A stretch of DNA of 64,000 nucleotides from Liolophura sinensis. Lineage: Eukaryota > Mollusca > Polyplacophora > Chitonida > Chitonidae. The DNA is taken from the NCBI RefSeq assembly GCF_032854445.1, contig NC_088295.1, positions 74,302,028 through 74,366,027 of the forward strand. The letters are read 5' to 3'. Shown here piece after piece: positions 61,454-64,000 of the stretch. The translations under genes were made by a program, and so were the position numbers. Position 1 is the stretch's first letter, and each line of letters begins with the position of its first letter. The notes below the pieces were generated by a model that saw only the letters and a list, made by a program, of their open reading frames with translations, did no database searches and was not told the origin of the DNA.

Positions 61454-62553
61454 TTTTTATTGACTGATATATTTTCCATTTACCCACACCAAATCTGACC
61501 TACGATCGCGATCGTAACTACGAAAAGTTACATTCAAATGACAGTTCCTTTGTACAAGCGGCGTTAGTTATTTTTACCATCAGTCCCAAACTAAATTGTA
61601 GTGCTTACAAGCGGGTGTAGCAAAATGTATGATCCTTTTATGCAAGCGAGCCCAGAACTGTAATTCTGTAAGAATTAACTCGGCATTGTGCATTCCATGT
61701 TTCCAGGTGATGGCTTGTGTGCCTCTGTGAGCAGAATTTGTAATACGGACTTTGGCAGTTTTGGTCTTTACTCCTTGGACATGCCTCTGGTGTAATAACT
61801 TCAAACATCTTCAATCGTTTCCTTTCAGTATCTCCTTTATAGCGTTCCTTTTATGCTGAATTCATATGCCGAGGCAATACAGACGAGCCTAACAGAGATC
61901 CAACACCTAGAATTCCATCGACTTACATGGACCACGGTATCTTTGGTGACAACGAACCACCTGTACCGTTTAAATTTTCCCTGGAATGACTGCTTTCTGA
62001 ACTGAGTTACACGTACTAATCTACCCTAGCTTTAAAAAATGTGATGTTTACCATTGTCATGCATATTTTAAAGACTTGGAGGAATTTAATTTGATTAAAA
62101 CAAAGTACCATAAACCGTTTTACTGTCCAAGAGAATATTGAATCTCTACGACGTTTCGACCAGCGCTGAAGTCTCTGGAACTACAGGTTAATCGTGAAAT
62201 CAAAGACTTCAATTGTACACATAATTTCCGGTTACTAGTAGTCCCCACATATTCGGCCAACCCTAATTCTAAGAGCTGTTCAAAAATTCAAAGACGTCTA
62301 CTGTCAAGAACGACACTTTGGTTTTTGTTGTCCATGCAAATGTCCAAACAGATATATACGAATTCGCAACTCCTAAAATGTCACATGAGTCTTTGCTTTT
62401 ATCTTGCACCGCTGAAGGAGAGAACTACATCTAATATTTTATGTTTCAATATCACTCTCATCATGTAGGCCTCCAGTGCTTTCTACGTGTGGTGGTCACT
62501 ACTTTTGAGCTAAATAAAAATAAAGCAGGCCAATACAGCCTAACTGACGGGAA
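61454..62553. other. Noncoding 3' flank, nothing recognised
   Basis: I see no supported gene, RNA gene or repeat. Near 61504-61516 is the CG-rich palindrome CGATCGCGATCG. Confidence 0.45.
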
Positions 62554-62755
62554 CACTACAGTGGAGCTGATGTCATACACTGATGTACAACACTACAGGC
62601 GAGGTGATGTCTTACACTGATGGAGTGCACTACAGGTGAAGTGATGTCTGACACTGACGGAGGGCACTACAGGTGAAGTGATGTCTTAAACTGACGGAGG
62701 ACACTCCAGATGAGGCGATGTCTTATACCGACGGAGGACACTATACTGACGTTGC
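62554..62755. repeat. 37-bp minisatellite, 5 copies plus a partial
   Basis: Units start CACTACAGGTGAAGTGATGT, then CTTACACTGACGGAGGA, at exact 37-bp steps (62554, 62591, 62628, 62665, 62702, 62739). Units differ by several substitutions. Confidence 0.93.
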
Positions 62756-62904
62756 ACTTAAATGTACACATTTCTTTCACAGAGAGACGCTACTTATATA
62801 TTTACACCTTTTGTGTATACTCCTGTCAAAATGTCTTAAACGTGTGATATTTCGTTTTGCCGGTAACAGCTGAAGTTAAACATAATTACCTTATTAGAAA
62901 GATT

Positions 62905-63152
62905 TTATTTATGTGTTTAACGCCGTACTCAAGAATATTTTGCTTATACGATGGCGACCAGCATTCTGGTGAGAGGAAACCGGGAAAAGTCCCAGGGGAA
63001 ACCCACGACTATCAGTTGGCAGACCTCCCCACGTACGGTCGGAGAGCAAGGTGGCATAAACTGGACTTGAATTCACTGTGACCGCTTTTGTGTGATGCGC
63101 CCTGGTCATTGCTCCGCGCTAGCGCACTAACCACCTCGGCCTCGGAAGCGCC
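62905..63152 (-). mobile_element. Near full-length but diverged SINE
   Basis: Minus-strand member of the 383-663 family from the tail (TTTAACGCCGTACTCAAGAA) to the head (CACTAACCACCTCGGCCTCG). Many substitutions, a decayed A tail and no visible duplication mark it as old. Short frames inside it are by-products. Confidence 0.88.
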
Positions 63153-63936
63153 GATATTATAATGATTAATAACTCTTGTAAAGAAATTTACCCGGTATAA
63201 GAGACAAAATTTACCAGATAGAGGCCATTGGTGTGAAAGAAAGTTGAAAACAGGGTTTAAGTGTATACACTGGTGAGAGCAAATGCAATTTAATATGAAG
63301 CTTTCTTCTGGCTTGATCGGAAAGGTTTAAACCTTTTGTTTCTGACGAATCTTTATGTTCAAATCACAGTGAAAATATACAAGTAGTTGATGGCGTCATT
63401 AATAATCATTTATTTCTGAGTAAATCAGCCTTTTACGGCATCTAAATGCCGTACAGATTTATAGTTTAACCCACACGCGGTACGTTGTCCGTGACACTCC
63501 AACCCAGCACTGGAAGTAACACAGAGTCAGTCGACGAAATCAGTGCAATGATGAATGCAATACATCGCTGAAAACGACTCATCGACGAAAGCAAATCATC
63601 GACGAAAGAAATACCTCGATGGAATACTCTTTATCCTTGCAGCCTCCTACATACTGACGACACAAGTCATTAGAAACTAGACACCGACCATCGGAGGAAT
63701 AAAGCTAACTGGCTATCTGGGTTTAGCCGGTTTTTTTCTTCACACAATAATTTTCACGATGCATCATATTAGTTATTTATCTTCTGTCAAACGGTGAAAT
63801 GTTTGGACAATCTACTGAATAAATGGCTATACAGCACAAGGTTGGTTTGTTGAATAACATAAGAACAAGAATGGTTGGATGCATTGTTTTATATTTGAAT
63901 TTTTTGGACTTTTTAATTACGGAACGTTGCAAAAAG
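63153..63936. other. Noncoding 3' flank
   Basis: No gene is seen. Near 63535-63620 a loose repeat of CATCGACGAAAGMAAT units occurs two to three times. Confidence 0.45.
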
Positions 63937-63950
63937 CCCCCCCCCCCCCC
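63937..63950. repeat. (C)14 homopolymer
   Basis: Fourteen C in a row, preceded and followed by A-rich sequence. Length is error-prone in sequencing. Confidence 0.9.
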
Positions 63951-64000
63951 AAACAAAAAAGACGAAAGAAAAACAAAGGAAAGAAAAAGCTCACAATACA

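Overview
The window is animal (metazoan) nuclear DNA built around one gene, a Hox1/labial-class homeobox gene on the + strand. The gene has two coding exons (5855-6797 and 35416-35708) separated by a 28.6 kb phase-1 intron. The splice joins in frame (943 + 293 nt = 412 codons) and gives a 411-residue protein. Its features are a YKWM hexapeptide at the end of exon 1 and a complete 60-residue homeodomain in exon 2. I see no other gene in the remaining sequence on either strand; the other open frames are short, unrecognised, or products of tandem repeats.

The organism is most likely a lophotrochozoan, probably a mollusc. The homeodomain is clearly labial type. The flanks also carry several copies of tRNA-derived SINEs whose tails (ending around GTACGGCGTAAAACACCAATC and GTACGACGTTAAACCCCAAGC) I associate with molluscan and related marine invertebrate genomes. 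A bivalve, a gastropod or even a brachiopod remains possible from sequence alone.

Layout: 1-5090 is AT-rich upstream DNA with one full-length SINE at 383-663. 5090-5854 is a CpG-richer promoter/5'UTR region. 5855-6797 is exon 1. 6798-35415 is the intron. It holds GC-richer islands and several HOX-PBX type sites, the best at 17181-17201. It also has a 45-bp minisatellite near 20.0-20.6 kb, an (AT)46 run near 22.6 kb, and a 12.4 kb stretch (22.6-35.0 kb) in which I recognise almost no repeats. 35416-35708 is exon 2. 35709-64000 is 28 kb of gene-free 3' flank, rich in SINE pieces and tandem repeats with periods of 27, 37, 50, 51 and 140 bp, and with two clusters of CRE-like sites (36.1 and 43.3 kb).

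In an ordered Hox cluster Hox1 is the 3'-terminal gene. The gene-poor DNA after 35.7 kb would then be the 3' flank of the cluster, and Hox2 would lie before position 1. The most interesting signal is the group of intronic sites matching the autoregulatory HOX-PBX-MEIS sites known at vertebrate Hoxb1 and fly labial.
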